The notes beneath the pieces are model-generated. The model searched no databases, was not told where the DNA came from, and saw nothing but the letters and a program-made list of their open reading frames with translations. A DNA stretch of 64,000 nt from assembly GCA_002919305.1 (NCBI GenBank), contig PKFB01000058.1, positions 1 to 64,000 on the forward strand, written 5' to 3'. Made by a program: the position numbers and the translations under genes. Position 1 is the stretch's first letter. The number at the start of each line of letters is the position of its first letter. This stretch comes from Actinomycetales bacterium. Its GTDB lineage: Bacteria; Actinomycetota; Actinomycetes; Mycobacteriales; Micromonosporaceae. Positions 1 to 8,177 of this stretch are shown here, piece by piece.

Positions 1-378
1 GACTATCTCGCCCAGATCGCCGCTGACATAGGGGTAGAGGCCCTCGCGCCCACCAGTGAGCAGTCATCCGATCGTGGCTTCGGGAGCAGGCTTGGTCGAT
101 TTCATAGGGAACTGACGCGTCGCTCAGAAGATGTGTTCGATATTACAGGAAAAGGTGCGAAGATAATCGATGATCTTGCCAATCAGCCTCGGCCGACAAT
201 AGCGGAGGTTCGTGTACCAGAAACGATAAGCGCTCCACCACCGCAGAATCCCGGAGCGGATCAGGTTGCTACTGCCACTCTCGTAGTAGGTATTCTTCTG
301 GCCACGGGCTTGGAGAAGACGTATAACACAATGAAAAGGATCTGGAGGAGGAGACGCCGTGACGACCGGGCTGAGTAA
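1..378 (+). CDS. Partial membrane-anchored protein of unknown function (5' end missing)
   Basis: The frame is open from the first base, so this is the C-terminal part (about 125 residues) of a longer protein; the GTG at 133 is only an internal codon. The visible part is hydrophilic and proline-containing, then has one probable membrane segment (around residues 88-104 of the visible part, ATATLVVGILLATG), followed by a very basic tail (RIWRRRRRDDRAE). This suggests a single C-terminal anchor with an Arg-rich cytoplasmic end. The stop overlaps the GTG start of the next gene by about 20 bases, so the two are probably translationally coupled. I recognise no family; the N-terminal domain lies outside the window. 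Confidence 0.6.
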   Translation, partial: DYLAQIAADIGVEALAPTSEQSSDRGFGSRLGRFHRELTRRSEDVFDITGKGAKIIDDLANQPRPTIAEVRVPETISAPPPQNPGADQVATATLVVGILLATGLEKTYNTMKRIWRRRRRDDRAE

Positions 379-805
379 CGTACTTACATACCTGCGGGCG
401 ATGGTTCGTGGAGAGTTTGATATTGCTAAAGAAGCGCTGCGTAAAGCCAACGAGAAGAGTTGGGAAGATGCTGGAGGCCTTCAGGTTGGAGCGGCATTTT
501 ATCTTGCTGCCCGCCGTCGGTTCGTCAACGCCGATCTTGCTGAGATCGTGACCTGGGTAGCTGACCTTAGGGCACAACTAGCGGAGGCCGACGACGTAGA
601 TCCTCTTAAGGCCGAGCACCTTATCCGTGCGATGGTCTATCAACAGCTCGAGTTGGTGGAGGATATGGATCCGCATGAGGTGGCGCAGCTGGAGTTGGTA
701 CTAACCTACCGGCTATTGCAAGAATGGGAACCGTCCGACGAGGAACTGGACCGCTTCCTCGCGGAGGCTGAAACCCTAGCCGCTGACTGGAAGCAAGATG
801 ACTGA
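359..805 (+). CDS. Hypothetical acidic alpha-helical protein, second gene of left-edge operon
   Basis: GTG start preceded by a good ribosome-binding site (GGAGGAG, about 343-350). The 148 residues look all-helical and acidic, with repeated Glu/Asp/Leu-rich stretches (LRAQLAEADDVDPLKAEHL, EVAQLELVLTYRLLQEWEP). There is no signal peptide or membrane segment. It overlaps the membrane-anchored gene upstream and ends 8 bases before the next start, so the three form one transcription unit. The family is not recognised. A soluble partner of the membrane protein is plausible from the coupling alone. Confidence 0.6.
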   Translation: MTTGLSNVLTYLRAMVRGEFDIAKEALRKANEKSWEDAGGLQVGAAFYLAARRRFVNADLAEIVTWVADLRAQLAEADDVDPLKAEHLIRAMVYQQLELVEDMDPHEVAQLELVLTYRLLQEWEPSDEELDRFLAEAETLAADWKQDD

Positions 806-813
806 GGTTCGTC

Positions 814-1137
814 ATGCTGTCCATCCAATTTGACTCCCATCATGAGTGGTGGGTGTCCGGATACGTCTTCGAGCGGCTGTTCCGGGCAGCGCTTGATGCT
901 GGGACGCTTGCGCCGGATCTCGCGGAGCTGCTTTATGTGGCATATGCTAATGGTGGGTTGCATCTGGAGTATCTGGAGCCGGAGCAGGCGCGTCGGTTTG
1001 TTGTGGGATTGAGGCGGGCGGCGGGCTCTGAGTTGCGGAAGCTTGAAGGTGCTGTGAGTGGTCCGCAGGACCTTACGTATCAGGTGAGTATGCGCAAGCT
1101 TGTGGCGATTATCGATGATATGGAAGCTCGCTCATGA
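814..1137 (+). CDS. Hypothetical small protein, third gene of left-edge operon
   Basis: ATG start 8 bases after the previous stop, giving 107 residues. The N-terminus (MLSIQFDSHHEWWVSGYVF) looks like a short beta or amphipathic segment and the rest is helical, ending with a basic-acidic helix (MRKLVAIIDDME). It contains no cysteine, has no signal peptide and shows no motif I know. Its small size, operon position and the palindrome just after its stop (1144-1176) suggest it ends the transcription unit. Function unknown. Confidence 0.55.
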   Translation: MLSIQFDSHHEWWVSGYVFERLFRAALDAGTLAPDLAELLYVAYANGGLHLEYLEPEQARRFVVGLRRAAGSELRKLEGAVSGPQDLTYQVSMRKLVAIIDDMEARS

Positions 1138-1143
1138 GTATTT

Positions 1144-1176
1144 AAGGATTCCTATAGATAGGAATATCGAATCCTT
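1144..1176. repeat. Nested inverted repeats after the left-edge operon
   Basis: AAGGATTC at 1144-1151 is matched by GAATCCTT at 1169-1176. Inside it ATTCCTAT (1148-1155) pairs perfectly with ATAGGAAT (1158-1165) around a 2-base centre. The two palindromes share bases, so only one can form at a time. They start 7 bases after a stop codon, which suits a terminator, but no T-run follows; a recombination or protein-binding site is equally possible. Confidence 0.45.
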
Positions 1177-1672
1177 GGTGTTCTGGTGAGCGGTATCGGC
1201 ATGCCGAATGGTGTTTCCCAGGCGGTCCGGACTCCCGGCGCTGACTGGGCGGGGATGACTGCTGCCCTCGCGTACCTCCATACCCCTACATGAGTGGGGA
1301 GCTCGCTGGTTGTCGCCTCGAAAAGCCTGGGTGAGGTCAGGCATCCCGGGGTGGTGCTGGGGCGGGATGGCTGAAGACGTGTTGGACGTGTTGTTCCGGG
1401 AAGCCGAGGTGGCTTGCTGTCGAACGGGGCCGTGTGGAGCCAAGGGTGGATTAGATGTGAACATGAATTCTTTTTGATGAATTCGGTGTGAGGGTGGGCG
1501 GGCGATTCTCGAAGGAAGTTCGCATTACCGTCTTTTGTTGACTTTTTCCGGTTTACCGCCTACTGTGCAAGGAGCGAACGTTTGTTCCCATAAAAAGTCA
1601 AGCGGCCCCCGGTGGTGCTGACACACCGACCGAGGGCCTTGATCAGACCCTTCCCGAGAAAGGGGCCGATCC
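1177..1672. other. Intergenic stretch of about 500 bases with a structured leader
   Basis: No convincing gene on either strand: the one long minus-strand frame (1132-1464) has an atypical composition and no ribosome-binding site. The right end is the 5' leader of the next gene and holds the hairpin described separately. Composition becomes AT-richer around 1460-1600. Confidence 0.5.
1604..1638 (+). promoter_or_regulatory. Hairpin in the 5' leader of the DUF6907-like gene
   Basis: GGCCC (1604-1608) pairs with GGGCC (1634-1638), and CGGTG (1610-1614) pairs with CACCG (1624-1628) inside it, giving an interrupted stem. It lies about 35 bases before the ATG at 1673, with a purine-rich ribosome-binding site (AGAAAGGGG) between. 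I remember similar leaders before small hypothetical genes in actinomycetes, but that is memory, not a search. It could attenuate transcription or control translation. Confidence 0.4.
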
Positions 1673-3016
1673 ATGTCGGATTCTACCTACGGCGTTACCA
1701 CTCGCCAGAGTCGTCTAGTTTCTATGCGTTCCGCTTCCGGTACTACTCGCGTTCAGGCCGCCAGATCGTCCTCGATTCTCTGTGCGTCTGACGCGTCTCA
1801 GGCTTCATCTGATCTATCCCAGGCTTCCCCGGCTGCTCACACAGCTTCAGTGGCCGGTGCATTCCCGACTGAAGCTTCGTCAACGGTCGATGGCTCCCCG
1901 TCGGCTGTTGATTCGTCTTCAAGCCTTATTTCACTTCCGACTTTTGAAGCGCCCGCAGCAGTGGGAGCTACTGACGCTCCCGACACATCTTCGGTTTCTC
2001 AGCTGCCTTCCAGGCGTACCAAAGACTGTTCCGCTGCGGAGTGTGCGCAGTCAGTGAACCGCGCTCTGTGGTCTTTGCCGCTTTCGGCAACCTGCACACG
2101 GCAGTCCGTCGAGCATGCCGACCAGGTCGCCGGTCAACACGAATACCAGGCCGACCTGGCTGACCGAATCGTTGGGCACGTCGATGATCACACCGGTCAT
2201 ATCGATGAGTCCGTTGGTCACGTTGATCAGCTAGATGGTCAGCGGAGCACCGGTGAAACCGTGCCCAACCTCCAGAACTGGTCTGTCACCCTCGGCGGAG
2301 TCACGGTCACCACGTTGCCTGGGGTGCCCCGCGTTGGGGTAGCGGTCGATGTGGTCGGAATCCAGCCCGGCCGTCGGCGGCGTGCCACTGCCAGCGTGCT
2401 GCTCACTTACCACGAAGCACGGCTATTGGCCGGGGCCCTGATGCACCAAGTCGCCTTGCTCGAAGAGGACGGCCTTACGACTCCTCTCGCTGGCCCACCC
2501 ATGCAGTCCGCAACAGCGTCCGTGACCGTTGGGCACCAAGAGGTGGCGTTCTCAAGTCCAGCCTCAATGTTGAGGCCAGCGTTGACGGTGTCACCAATGC
2601 CAACGGGATCTTCGGCACCAACGGTGAGTTCGCTGTTTGCGGTGCCGTCGATGACGGTGATCCCTGCGGGGGCGACGGCGTCTGAAACGGCGACGCTCCC
2701 GTCCTCACTGCCGGACCGACAGGAGCACCCCGCCTGGTGCGTGTGGAGCCATGAAGCCTGCCCATGCGTGTATCACTCCGCTGAGGGAGTGAATGTGCCA
2801 GCCACGGCTGGCCAGTTCACACCGCACGATGAAGGCGCGATCTTTCCCCGTCTGGAGATTTACGCCATCTGGCATGCCCCCACCGGCCTCGCTGGAATCG
2901 CGATCTCGGTGACCTCACCCGACACCTGGGTCGAGACCCAATTGAGCGTCACCCACGCTCACGCCCTTGTCCAGGTCCTCACTGAGCAAATCCTTCCTGC
3001 CCAGACGGTCCTATGA
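1673..3016 (+). CDS. DUF6907-like protein with long Ser/Ala/Thr-rich N-terminus
   Basis: 447 residues, ATG after AGAAAGGGG. Residues 1 to about 195 are low-complexity (Ser/Ala/Thr/Val, then an Asp/His-rich part with VGHVDDH-like repeats). Residues 200-270 form one compact unit and residues 355-445 a second; both run from beta-rich sequence into a helix of the type LTYHEARLLAGALMHQV versus LSVTHAHALVQVLTEQI, which suggests an internal duplication. The second unit opens with HPAWCVWSHEACPCVYHS, a Cys/His pattern like DUF6907 proteins of streptomycetes. No signal peptide. DUF6907 has no known biochemical role that I can name; the assignment is by motif recollection. It stands alone between a structured leader and the CRISPR array. 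Confidence 0.55.
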   Translation: MSDSTYGVTTRQSRLVSMRSASGTTRVQAARSSSILCASDASQASSDLSQASPAAHTASVAGAFPTEASSTVDGSPSAVDSSSSLISLPTFEAPAAVGATDAPDTSSVSQLPSRRTKDCSAAECAQSVNRALWSLPLSATCTRQSVEHADQVAGQHEYQADLADRIVGHVDDHTGHIDESVGHVDQLDGQRSTGETVPNLQNWSVTLGGVTVTTLPGVPRVGVAVDVVGIQPGRRRRATASVLLTYHEARLLAGALMHQVALLEEDGLTTPLAGPPMQSATASVTVGHQEVAFSSPASMLRPALTVSPMPTGSSAPTVSSLFAVPSMTVIPAGATASETATLPSSLPDRQEHPAWCVWSHEACPCVYHSAEGVNVPATAGQFTPHDEGAIFPRLEIYAIWHAPTGLAGIAISVTSPDTWVETQLSVTHAHALVQVLTEQILPAQTVL

Positions 3017-3131
3017 CTCCGTAACCGCCCGTACAACTTCCAGCTGTAGATCAATCCAGGCACAGATCAATCTGCAACCGCTTCGGCCCCGGCTCTCGTT
3101 CAGACCCCAGCGAGAGCCAGGCCAGGCAACA

Positions 3132-3281
3132 TCACTACCCCCACGTGCGTGGGGAGTAGCGATCGTCGTCGTGTCCGCATAGAGCTAGAGTCGGAACACC
3201 CCCACGTGCGTGGGGAGTAGTCTTTCCTCGTCCTGCCGAGTGTGTTTGTTTCGGGAACACCCCCACGTGCGTGGGGAGTAG
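3132..3281 (-). CRISPR. Two-spacer CRISPR array, type I-E-like repeats, no cas genes in window
   Basis: Three 28-base repeats at 3132-3159, 3193-3220 and 3254-3281 separated by two 33-base spacers (3160-3192, 3221-3253). The shared core is CCCCCACGTGCGTGGGGAG, a short palindrome typical of subtype I-E repeats. On the minus strand the repeat begins CTACTCCCC and ends GTGTTCC, the usual I-E orientation. The repeat at 3132 is degenerate over its outer 5 bases, as leader-distal repeats often are, so the leader should lie to the right; the sequence after 3281 is indeed AT-rich. No cas gene is visible within the window. Confidence 0.85.
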
Positions 3282-3611
3282 AGGAAACGACCTGCGATTT
3301 TATATAGCACCTTGCATAACTGGACCGATCTGGTCCGCTAAGTTCACTCGTTATCACCGCCCTAAAACGGGATAGAAGGAACTTTTCTCAAGTCTGGGTG
3401 AGGTGGGGTGCGCTTCCTCAGATTCAATGTGGACAGTATCTGTCCACTTCGGTGTCTTGTCTAGGTCGGGGTAGGCCGTGAGGTGGCAGGCCGCTCCTAC
3501 ATCTCGAAGCGTCTCATGGGGGTGGGGAGGGCAGCTCTGGTTGTTGGGAGTAGGTCGAGGGGTGGCGGGCGGGCAGGGTGTCGTGGGTGTGGGCGGTGGG
3601 TGGGGAGTGGG
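3282..3611. other. CRISPR leader and intergenic region
   Basis: AT-rich for the first 100 bases after the last repeat (probable leader, read leftwards). It contains the imperfect dyad GGACC-GATCT-GGTCC (3322-3336) and a perfect palindrome GTGGACAGTATCTGTCCAC (3429-3447), which could be an operator. From about 3480 the sequence turns very G-rich on this strand (GTGGGGGTGGGG-like runs), consistent with the 3' flank of the leftward methyltransferase. No gene supported. Confidence 0.5.
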
Positions 3612-4499
3612 TCAGGTGGTGGGGGAGACGAGGGGCCAGGGGATGGTGAGTTCGCCGAGGCGCCAGCGGCGGGGTTCATGGGGGATGGGCCAGCCGTCGG
3701 CGATGAGGGAGCGGACGGTGGCGAGCCAACGTTGCCGGGGGCCGAAGACGGAGTAGGGGGCGGCAGCCTGCCAGGCTTTGTCCAAGGTGGACAGAAGGTG
3801 GTGGATGGGGTGGCCGGGGATGTTGTGGTGGATGAGGGCTTTGGGGAGGCGTTCCGCCCAGCGTGATGGTCTGTCGAGTGTGGATAGACGGGCGGCGAGG
3901 GTGAGGGTGCGTGGGCCAGTGGGTGACACGGTGACCCAGGTGGCGAGGCGGCCGAGTTCGTCGCAGGTGCCTTCCACGAGGAGGCCGTCGGGGGTGAGCT
4001 GGGCGGTCATGGTGGCCCAGGCGTGGGCGACGGCGGACTCGTCGTACTGGCGCAGCACGTTCATCGCGCGTACCAGGACCGGACGTAGGCCGGCGAGTTC
4101 GAAGCCGCCGTGCCGGAATTCCAACCAGGGTGGGTCGGCGGCGGGTTGAGCGACGGCGACGCGTTCGGGATCGATCTCCAAGCCGATGACGCGTACCGCT
4201 GGGCAGACGGTGGCGAGTCGGGAACGCAGTTCGACGGTGGTGACGGGACTGGCGCCGTAGCCGAGGTCCACGACCAAGGGTGAGTCGTGGCGGGCGAGGA
4301 GCCGGCCGAAGTGTGCGGCCAGCCAGCGGTCCACTCGCCGGAGTCGGTTGGGGTTGGTGGTGCCGCGGGTGATGATTCCTTGGGCGGTGGTTCGCCTGCC
4401 TGTGTCCGTCCGCGCCCGGCCGGTCCCCCACTGGGCAGGGGTGGGGTATGCGGGGTTCCCGGGTGGGGGATCCGGGGGGTACGCGATGGCGGGGGGCAT
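3612..4499 (-). CDS. Class I SAM-dependent methyltransferase-like protein
   Basis: 295 residues from the ATG at 4499, chosen because AGGAAA lies about 9 bases upstream and the SDR gene ends at 4517; an in-frame extension to 4625 would run into the SDR. A Pro-rich N-terminus (about 45 residues) precedes the SAM-binding core: motif I reads VVDLGYGASPVTTVEL (near residues 75-90) and motif II acidic residue LEIDPERV. The rest has the alternating strand-helix pattern of the Rossmann methyltransferase fold. The substrate is unknown. It follows the SDR in the same direction with a 17-base gap, so they are probably co-transcribed. Confidence 0.75.
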   Translation of the reverse strand: MPPAIAYPPDPPPGNPAYPTPAQWGTGRARTDTGRRTTAQGIITRGTTNPNRLRRVDRWLAAHFGRLLARHDSPLVVDLGYGASPVTTVELRSRLATVCPAVRVIGLEIDPERVAVAQPAADPPWLEFRHGGFELAGLRPVLVRAMNVLRQYDESAVAHAWATMTAQLTPDGLLVEGTCDELGRLATWVTVSPTGPRTLTLAARLSTLDRPSRWAERLPKALIHHNIPGHPIHHLLSTLDKAWQAAAPYSVFGPRQRWLATVRSLIADGWPIPHEPRRWRLGELTIPWPLVSPTT

Positions 4500-4516
4500 G
4501 GGTGTCTGGTTTCCTG

Positions 4517-5293
4517 TCAGGTCTTCTGTTGGATCGGTCCGCGGTGCACTTTGTGTTGGGCGGCCTGTGCGAGGGGCCGCACCACGAGTTGGTCGATGTT
4601 GACGTGGTGCGGGCGGGTTACGCACCAGGCTACGCAGTCGGCGATGTCGTCGGCGGTGAGTGGGTTCTGGACGCCTTCGTAGACTTTGGCGGCTTTTTCG
4701 GCGTCGCCTCGGAAGCGGACGAGGGAGAACTCTTCGGTGGCGACCATGCCGGGGGCGATCTCGATGATCCGGATCGGGCGGCCGTTGAGTTCCAAGCGCA
4801 GGGTGCCGGTCAGGGCGGCTTCGGCGTGTTTGGCGGCGGTGTATCCGCCACCGCCTTCATACAGCACATGTCCGGCGGTGGAGGTGATCATGACGATGGT
4901 GCCGGCGCCGGAGCGTTCCAGGGCAGGCAGGAGGGCCTGGGTGACGCGCATGGTGCCGATGACGTTGACCTCGTACATGTGCCGCCAGTCCGCGATGTCG
5001 GCGTCCTCGACGTACTCCAGTCCCACCGCGCCTCCGGCGTTGTTGACCAGGACGTGGCAGACCCCGCCCAGGGAGGCCACGGTGTCGGTTAGCGCGGTCA
5101 CGTCGGAGGGGGAGGTGATGTCGCACGTCACCGGCGTACCGCCGATCTGTTGGGCGAGGGCGGTGATCCGGTCCTGTCGGCGTGCGGCCGCGATGACGTG
5201 GAATCCTTCGCGTGCCAGCCGTCGGGCGGTGGCGGCACCGATTCCGCTTGAGGCGCCGGTGACCACCGCGAGGGGCATGTCAGTACGTGTCAT
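4517..5293 (-). CDS. Short-chain dehydrogenase/reductase (SDR), NAD(P)-dependent
   Basis: 258 residues, classical SDR. TGASSGIG near the N-terminus binds the dinucleotide, NNAG follows at about residue 88, and the catalytic Ser (ITSTAG) and YTAAK pair are present; the Arg after the second strand (AAARRQDR) suggests NADP. The end VEKH-like part is normal in length. The ATG at 5293 has an AGGA-type site upstream; a second ATG five codons in is possible. Divergent from mshA, as is the SDR Rv0484c in M. tuberculosis. Substrate not predictable. Confidence 0.85.
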   Translation of the reverse strand: MTRTDMPLAVVTGASSGIGAATARRLAREGFHVIAAARRQDRITALAQQIGGTPVTCDITSPSDVTALTDTVASLGGVCHVLVNNAGGAVGLEYVEDADIADWRHMYEVNVIGTMRVTQALLPALERSGAGTIVMITSTAGHVLYEGGGGYTAAKHAEAALTGTLRLELNGRPIRIIEIAPGMVATEEFSLVRFRGDAEKAAKVYEGVQNPLTADDIADCVAWCVTRPHHVNIDQLVVRPLAQAAQHKVHRGPIQQKT

Positions 5294-5466
5294 GGGTACC
5301 GATCCTGCCGGATGTGGGTTCGTTCGGAGCGGATGACCAGGTGGGCCGTCTGTGATGGTGTCGAGTCAGGGTTAGAACCACTGGGGTGTCCGGGAGGGGA
5401 TGGTGTCGTGAGTGTGGGAAGCGCGGCTTGTGAAGCGCGATGTCCCTTAACAAATCTCTAACCCGG

Positions 5467-5480
5467 GTGAGACATGTCAC
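5467..5480. promoter_or_regulatory. Palindrome GTG-N6-GTCAC upstream of mshA
   Basis: GTGAGACATGTCAC has 4-base arms GTGA/TCAC around six bases. It fits the GTG-N6-GNCAC pattern I recall for actinobacterial Crp, and also the AGTGA...TCAC type of site bound by BldD. It lies about 180 bases before the mshA start. A second site of the same form is at 33079-33092. Binding protein not determined. Confidence 0.4.
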
Positions 5481-5608
5481 GGGTAGGGGTGCTCGTGGAA
5501 GAGGACGTCCGACGCCTGCTGTTGTGTAGGTCGATCAAGCCTGTCCTGGATGGACCTGAACGGACATATCACAGACGGCCATAGAGCGGACGGACTGTGA
5601 CTAATGCC

Positions 5609-5635
5609 GTCTGACCAGCGGTGATGCGGTCAGAC
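5609..5635 (+). promoter_or_regulatory. Hairpin in the mshA 5' leader
   Basis: GTCTGACC (5609-5616) is perfectly complementary to GGTCAGAC (5628-5635) across an 11-base loop, 25 bases before the mshA GTG. It may be an operator or an mRNA structure limiting translation. No T-run follows, so a terminator is unlikely. Confidence 0.4.
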
Positions 5636-5660
5636 AGACAGGAACAGAGAGGCGGAGGAC

Positions 5661-6971
5661 GTGGCGCTCAGCGGCCTGCGATGTGGGATCCCCAACTCCG
5701 AGCTGCCGCACCGGATAGCGACTCTGTCGATGCATACCTCGCCCCTGGACCAGCCGGGTACCGGTGACGCGGGCGGGATGAATGTTTACATCGCGGAGGT
5801 CGCTAAACGGTTGGCCAAGCTGGGGGTCCAGGTGGAGATCTTCACGCGGGCGACCTCCAGTGAGCTGCCTCCGACCGTGGAGTTGGCCGACGGTGTGCTG
5901 GTGCGGCACGTCGTGGCTGGGCCGTTTGAAGGGTTGTCCAAGAGCGAGCTGCCGGCGCAGCTGTGTGCCTTCAGCGCCGGTGTGCTGCGGGCTGAGGCGG
6001 CGCGTCCGCCCGGGTGGTACGACCTGATTCATTCCCACTACTGGCTGTCGGGGCAGGTGGGCTGGCTGGCGAAGGATCGGTGGGGTGTGCCGTTGATCCA
6101 CACCGCCCACACCTTGGCGAAGGTGAAGAACGCGCTGTTGGCGGAGGGGGACACCCCGGAGCCGCGGGCGCGGGTGATCGGAGAGGAGCAGGTCGTCGCC
6201 GAGGCCAATCGGCTGGTGGCCAATACCGAAACCGAGGCGCGGGAGCTGCGGGAGTTGTATAACGCGGACCCGGCGAAGGTGACGGTGGTGCAGCCTGGGG
6301 TGGATCTGTCCCGGTTTACGCCCGTGCCTGACCGTGGGGTGGGGCGGAAGCTGTTTGGTCTACCTTCCGACGCGTTGGTGTTGTTGTTCGTCGGACGTAT
6401 CCAGCCGCTTAAGGCGCCGGATGTGGTGATCCGGGCGTTGGCGGAGTTGCGGCGGCAGCGGCCGGAGTTGGCGCGTCGGGTGGTGGTGGCGATCTGCGGT
6501 GGCCCCAGCGGCACCGGTTTGGAACGGCCTCGGCATCTGCAGGAGCTCGCGGCGACGCTGGGGGTCACGGACGCGGTGCAATTTATCCCGCCGCAGCGTC
6601 CGGACCGGTTGGCGTGGCTGTATCGGGCCGCGGATTTGGTGTGCGTCCCCAGTCACAACGAGTCGTTCGGACTGGTCGCTTTGGAAGCGCAAGCCTGCGG
6701 AACGCCGGTGGTGGCGGCGGCTGTGGGGGGATTGGTGACCGCCGTCGCTGACGGAGTCAGCGGGGTGCTGGTGGACGGGCATGACCCGCAGGTGTGGGCG
6801 CGTGTCATTGGAGATTTGCTGGACGCTCCTCAGCGCCGCGCTGAATTGGCGAAGGGGGCGGTGCGGCACGCGCGTACGTTCTCCTGGTCGCGGACCGTGT
6901 CTGGGCTGCTGTCGGTGTATCGGGAAGCGTTGATTGAACACCGGTGGTCGGAGCTGGCCGGCACCGGGTGA
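5661..6971 (+). CDS. mshA: D-inositol-3-phosphate glycosyltransferase (mycothiol biosynthesis, first step)
   Basis: Transfers GlcNAc from UDP-GlcNAc to 1L-myo-inositol 1-phosphate, the entry reaction to mycothiol, the low-molecular thiol of actinobacteria. 436 residues, GT-B fold of family GT4. Seen: the glycine-rich acceptor loop [13 protein letters not shown] (31-43), HSHYWLSG (124-131), [11 protein letters not shown] (147-157), the hinge [11 protein letters not shown] (244-254), and the donor-site EX7E pair E334 and E342 in [12 protein letters not shown] start after GGCGGAGGAC. Size is normal. Divergent from the SDR, with ybjN next, matching the mycobacterial order. Confidence 0.95.
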   Translation: MALSGLRCGIPNSELPHRIATLSMHTSPLDQPGTGDAGGMNVYIAEVAKRLAKLGVQVEIFTRATSSELPPTVELADGVLVRHVVAGPFEGLSKSELPAQLCAFSAGVLRAEAARPPGWYDLIHSHYWLSGQVGWLAKDRWGVPLIHTAHTLAKVKNALLAEGDTPEPRARVIGEEQVVAEANRLVANTETEARELRELYNADPAKVTVVQPGVDLSRFTPVPDRGVGRKLFGLPSDALVLLFVGRIQPLKAPDVVIRALAELRRQRPELARRVVVAICGGPSGTGLERPRHLQELAATLGVTDAVQFIPPQRPDRLAWLYRAADLVCVPSHNESFGLVALEAQACGTPVVAAAVGGLVTAVADGVSGVLVDGHDPQVWARVIGDLLDAPQRRAELAKGAVRHARTFSWSRTVSGLLSVYREALIEHRWSELAGTG

Positions 6972-7108
6972 GGTGTTCCGGGGTCGAGGCTCGGGGCGCG
7001 ATTGAGAGGGCGCGCCCCGAGCAGTGGCCGGGTCTTGGGGTCCGGGGGAGAATCCGGGTGTACGCCAGGGCGGCGGGCTGTCCGCTGACAGCGGTGGATC
7101 GAGGGGGT

Positions 7109-7615
7109 ATGGCAATGAATGCTCAGGTGGCTGAAGTCGCCGCCCTGATCGAGTCCACACTGGAAGAACGCGGGTTGGAGTGGGAACGCACAGGTGAGGC
7201 CCGCTACGCCGTCACCCTGCCCGGTACCCGCAAATTGAGGACCACGTGTCATCTGATTGTGGAGCAGCATGCGCTTCGGATCGAAGCGTTCGTGATGCGG
7301 CGCCCTGAGGAGAACGCTGAACGATTGTGGGCGTGGCTACTGCGGCGTAACGCTCAGATGTACGCGGTGTCATTTGCGATCGACACCGTGGGAGATGTGT
7401 ACCTGATCGGTAGGGTGGCGTTGCACTCAGTAACCGCGGATGAGCTGGACCGACTGCTGGGCTCGGTGTTGACGTACGCCGATGAGAGCTTCGACACAAT
7501 GTTGGAAATCGGTTTCGGTTCTGCGATCCGTCGAGAATGGGAATGGCGGGTTGCCCGTGGGGAACCACTGGACAACCTGAAGGGGTTCAGTCATCTGATC
7601 GAAAGAGGCGCTTGA
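7109..7615 (+). CDS. YbjN-domain protein
   Basis: 168 residues. YbjN/type III chaperone-like fold: an N-terminal helix (VAALIESTLEERGLEWER), beta-strands, FVMRRPEENAERLWAWLLRRNAQM and a C-terminal helix. The role of these proteins in actinobacteria is unclear; a chaperone-like or regulatory function is inferred from the fold. Two ATGs (7109 and 7115) follow GAGGGGG at 7101-7107; spacing fits 7115 slightly better, and both give nearly the same protein. It sits between mshA and gpmA, where M. tuberculosis has Rv0487. Confidence 0.8.
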   Translation: MAMNAQVAEVAALIESTLEERGLEWERTGEARYAVTLPGTRKLRTTCHLIVEQHALRIEAFVMRRPEENAERLWAWLLRRNAQMYAVSFAIDTVGDVYLIGRVALHSVTADELDRLLGSVLTYADESFDTMLEIGFGSAIRREWEWRVARGEPLDNLKGFSHLIERGA

Positions 7616-8177
7616 CTGATTGTGGTAGAGGTGACAGGGCCTCTGCTTGAGATGACAAACGTTTTCCGCGTAGGCTGCTTGTTGTCACGCAACGCGGTTG
7701 TGCCAGGTGGATGACGCTGTACGTGGGGCTCGCGATTTTGGGGGCGCGGGACTTGGGGGCGGCGACCACCGACGACCGCGCGAAGATCTGTCGGTGCACG
7801 CCAACCGGTTAGCCGTTGGGGGACGGGCGTACCGGCTGTGACTCAACGCGGCGCCGACGGACCGCCGGTGGTGGGGCTGGCTTGCCTCGGGGGACGGGCC
7901 TTCCACCCCGCCGCCGGCGTGCGTGACCGCTATGATCTGTCGTCAATCTTCTGGTTCTTGTGGCGAGTGGCGAGCTTCTGCTTCTTGCAACGATCCACAA
8001 CTGCCTTAACAAAATTTCAGTTATCTAAGCCATTACGTCGTCATTAACTGGCCGGCTGTTATTGGCGGTTTTCGCATCAAGAAGCAGCGATCGGTGATGT
8101 CGATCCCGAACCTACCGCGGACCCCGGTTCATGGGGCCGCGTGGGTGTCGAAGGGCCGGTCGGGCAGGATGGAACCC
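7616..8177. other. Intergenic region of about 560 bases before gpmA
   Basis: No supported gene. The first half is G-rich and holds a short frame (from an ATG near 7710) with no recognisable product; the second half (about 7920-8080) is AT-richer and likely holds the gpmA promoter. In mycobacteria a LysE-type exporter lies here, and no trace of one is seen. Confidence 0.4.

Larger units (their letters stand above)
5294..5660. other. Intergenic region between the SDR gene and mshA
   Basis: A 367-base divergent promoter region. It contains the palindrome at 5467-5480 and the hairpin at 5609-5635, both listed separately. No open reading frame with a credible start is seen. Confidence 0.5.

Noticed and set aside
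1132-1464. 110-residue leftward frame after the left-edge operon
   Set aside because: No ribosome-binding site, odd composition and overlap with the palindrome; likely chance.
3282-3611. Search for cas genes next to the CRISPR array
   Set aside because: The flanking genes are a DUF6907-like protein and a methyltransferase; neither strand shows Cas motifs.
7838-8047. Short rightward frame between ybjN and gpmA
   Set aside because: No start signal and low-complexity sequence; no family.
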